From contig NZ_JACJUV010000001.1 in assembly GCF_014218805.1 (NCBI RefSeq), positions 3,856,501-3,920,500 of the forward strand: DNA of 64,000 nt. The letters run 5' to 3'. Below, piece by piece: positions 63,238 to 64,000 of the stretch. Every line of letters begins with the position of its first letter. The first letter of the stretch is position 1. Under the pieces are notes generated by a model, which was not told the origin of the DNA, made no database searches, and saw only the letters and a list, made by a program, of their open reading frames with translations. The stretch comes from Teredinibacter franksiae (lineage in GTDB: Bacteria; Pseudomonadota; Gammaproteobacteria; Pseudomonadales; Cellvibrionaceae). The translations under genes and the position numbers were made by a program.

Positions 63238-64000
63238 CTACAAGTCTCCAATATCGAGCCAAAGGGCTTTTTCATCTACGGGTGTGCCTGGAGGCAGATA
63301 GGGGTTGTCTATGGAAAGTATAATACGGCCCACCGCATTGGCGTTTTTTAAAGCATCCATTACTTGGTCACTGTAAAAGAAGTAATCGTCAAAATTTTTG
63401 TCGGCAATTGCCATCTTCAGTCCGTTTTCCAAAGCGTGCGCCAGTTGCGTATTTTGGTTACTGACAAAAAAGTAGGTGGGCAGCTTGTAGGCCAGTAATA
63501 AGTTGCTCTCAACGGCGAGGGGGATGCCTGGGTTTGATTTAATTTCGGCCCAAGGTTCCTGTAGCCCTCGTGGAAATGCATCAAATTCTCCTGCGTTTAG
63601 CTTGCCAAATAGCGCTTCATAGGTGGGTGACAGCACTACGTTGAATCCAGCGTTCTCCAGAATAGTTACGTCTGGCCACCCTTTACCTTGTCCGAGGCGG
63701 ATGTTTTTCAGCGCGTCTATACTGTGAACCGAATCAAATTTTTGTTGTTGATCTGGGCTGATCAAAAGTAAGCGCATACCCAGTAGCCCTTTGTACAGAG
63801 GAATACGAATGGGCCGTAGTTGTTTTTCTAGTTGTTTGGAGGTGCCCGACCACATAATAGAAATCTCTCCCTGCTCAATGGCGTTAACCATTTGGCTGCG
63901 ATCAAGGTCGGTATAGTTAGCGCGCGAGTTTACTTCAAACTGAACGTCTAGGTCTGAATAGCTTAGCGCCAGCTCCACCAGGCCTTCCATGTACTTTTCT
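63238..64000 (-). CDS. Orphan periplasmic solute-binding-like protein (copy H), cut by the window edge
   Basis: The frame remains open to the end of the window. An ATG at 63990 is internal: the homologous copy F has the same LALSYSD segment about 45 residues after its start, so the signal peptide lies beyond 64000. Visible motifs are the cleanest of the family: RIPLYKGLLGMRLLLI, LGQGKGWPDVTIL, KLNAGEFDAFPRGLQE, YKLPTYFFVSNQN and DNPYLPPGTPVDEKALW. It pairs with copy G and is closest to copy F. Confidence 0.77.
   Translation of the reverse strand, partial: EKYMEGLVELALSYSDLDVQFEVNSRANYTDLDRSQMVNAIEQGEISIMWSGTSKQLEKQLRPIRIPLYKGLLGMRLLLISPDQQQKFDSVHSIDALKNIRLGQGKGWPDVTILENAGFNVVLSPTYEALFGKLNAGEFDAFPRGLQEPWAEIKSNPGIPLAVESNLLLAYKLPTYFFVSNQNTQLAHALENGLKMAIADKNFDDYFFYSDQVMDALKNANAVGRIILSIDNPYLPPGTPVDEKALWLDIGDL

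Overview
The window looks like a chromosomal region of a Gram-negative, polysaccharide-degrading gammaproteobacterium of the Cellvibrionaceae type (Saccharophagus, Teredinibacter or Cellvibrio-like). The evidence is secreted multimodular enzymes with long poly-serine linkers, CBM5/12 and CBM35-like modules, a PL10 lyase, and many chemotaxis and c-di-GMP proteins. The genus cannot be fixed from the sequence alone. No tRNA, rRNA, CRISPR array, phage or transposase gene was seen. Layout: bases 1-1268 hold the start of a secreted protein and a SCO1/SenC protein. Bases 1297-16674 are a pectin and arabinan island: a relic of a CBM/poly-Ser protein, an unassigned beta-helix protein, PL10 pectate lyase, CE8 pectin methylesterase, GH43 arabinanase, a GH105 relic, GH28 polygalacturonase, an AraC relic and a GH97 lipoprotein. 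A PL3 lyase and a PL1 lipoprotein follow at 20.5-24.9 kb, and a second PL3 at 47.5-49.3 kb. Several of these genes have their own terminator. Together they could de-esterify pectin (CE8), cleave the backbone (PL1, PL3, PL10, GH28) and trim arabinan side chains (GH43). Threaded through this island and beyond it are eight paralogous periplasmic solute-binding-like proteins (about 10.7, 17.0, 17.9, 25.1, 28.6, 29.8, 62.3 and 63.2 kb) with no ABC permease or ATPase in the window. Signalling genes lie between them: a chemoreceptor, a propeller-type sensor kinase, a chemoreceptor fused to a TRAP DctP-type binding domain, a GGDEF cyclase, a frameshifted PilJ-type chemoreceptor overlapping a PilZ gene, a CHASE-type hybrid kinase and a degenerate HD-GYP protein. 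The family expansion and the MCP-DctP fusion are the strongest candidates for something undescribed. The stretch 44.7-59.4 kb is more housekeeping-like: a two-subunit molybdenum hydroxylase, a PL3 lyase, an nnrS-nsrR nitric-oxide unit with a recognisable NsrR-type operator, an egtB-egtD pair followed by a PhzF-like gene, and a DUF748 protein. Decay is frequent: six broken genes or relics are visible (CBM/poly-Ser, solute-binding protein, GH105, AraC, MCP, PAS-receiver). At least six copies of a dispersed intergenic repeat, the best with inverted-repeat ends, are scattered from 26 to 60 kb.
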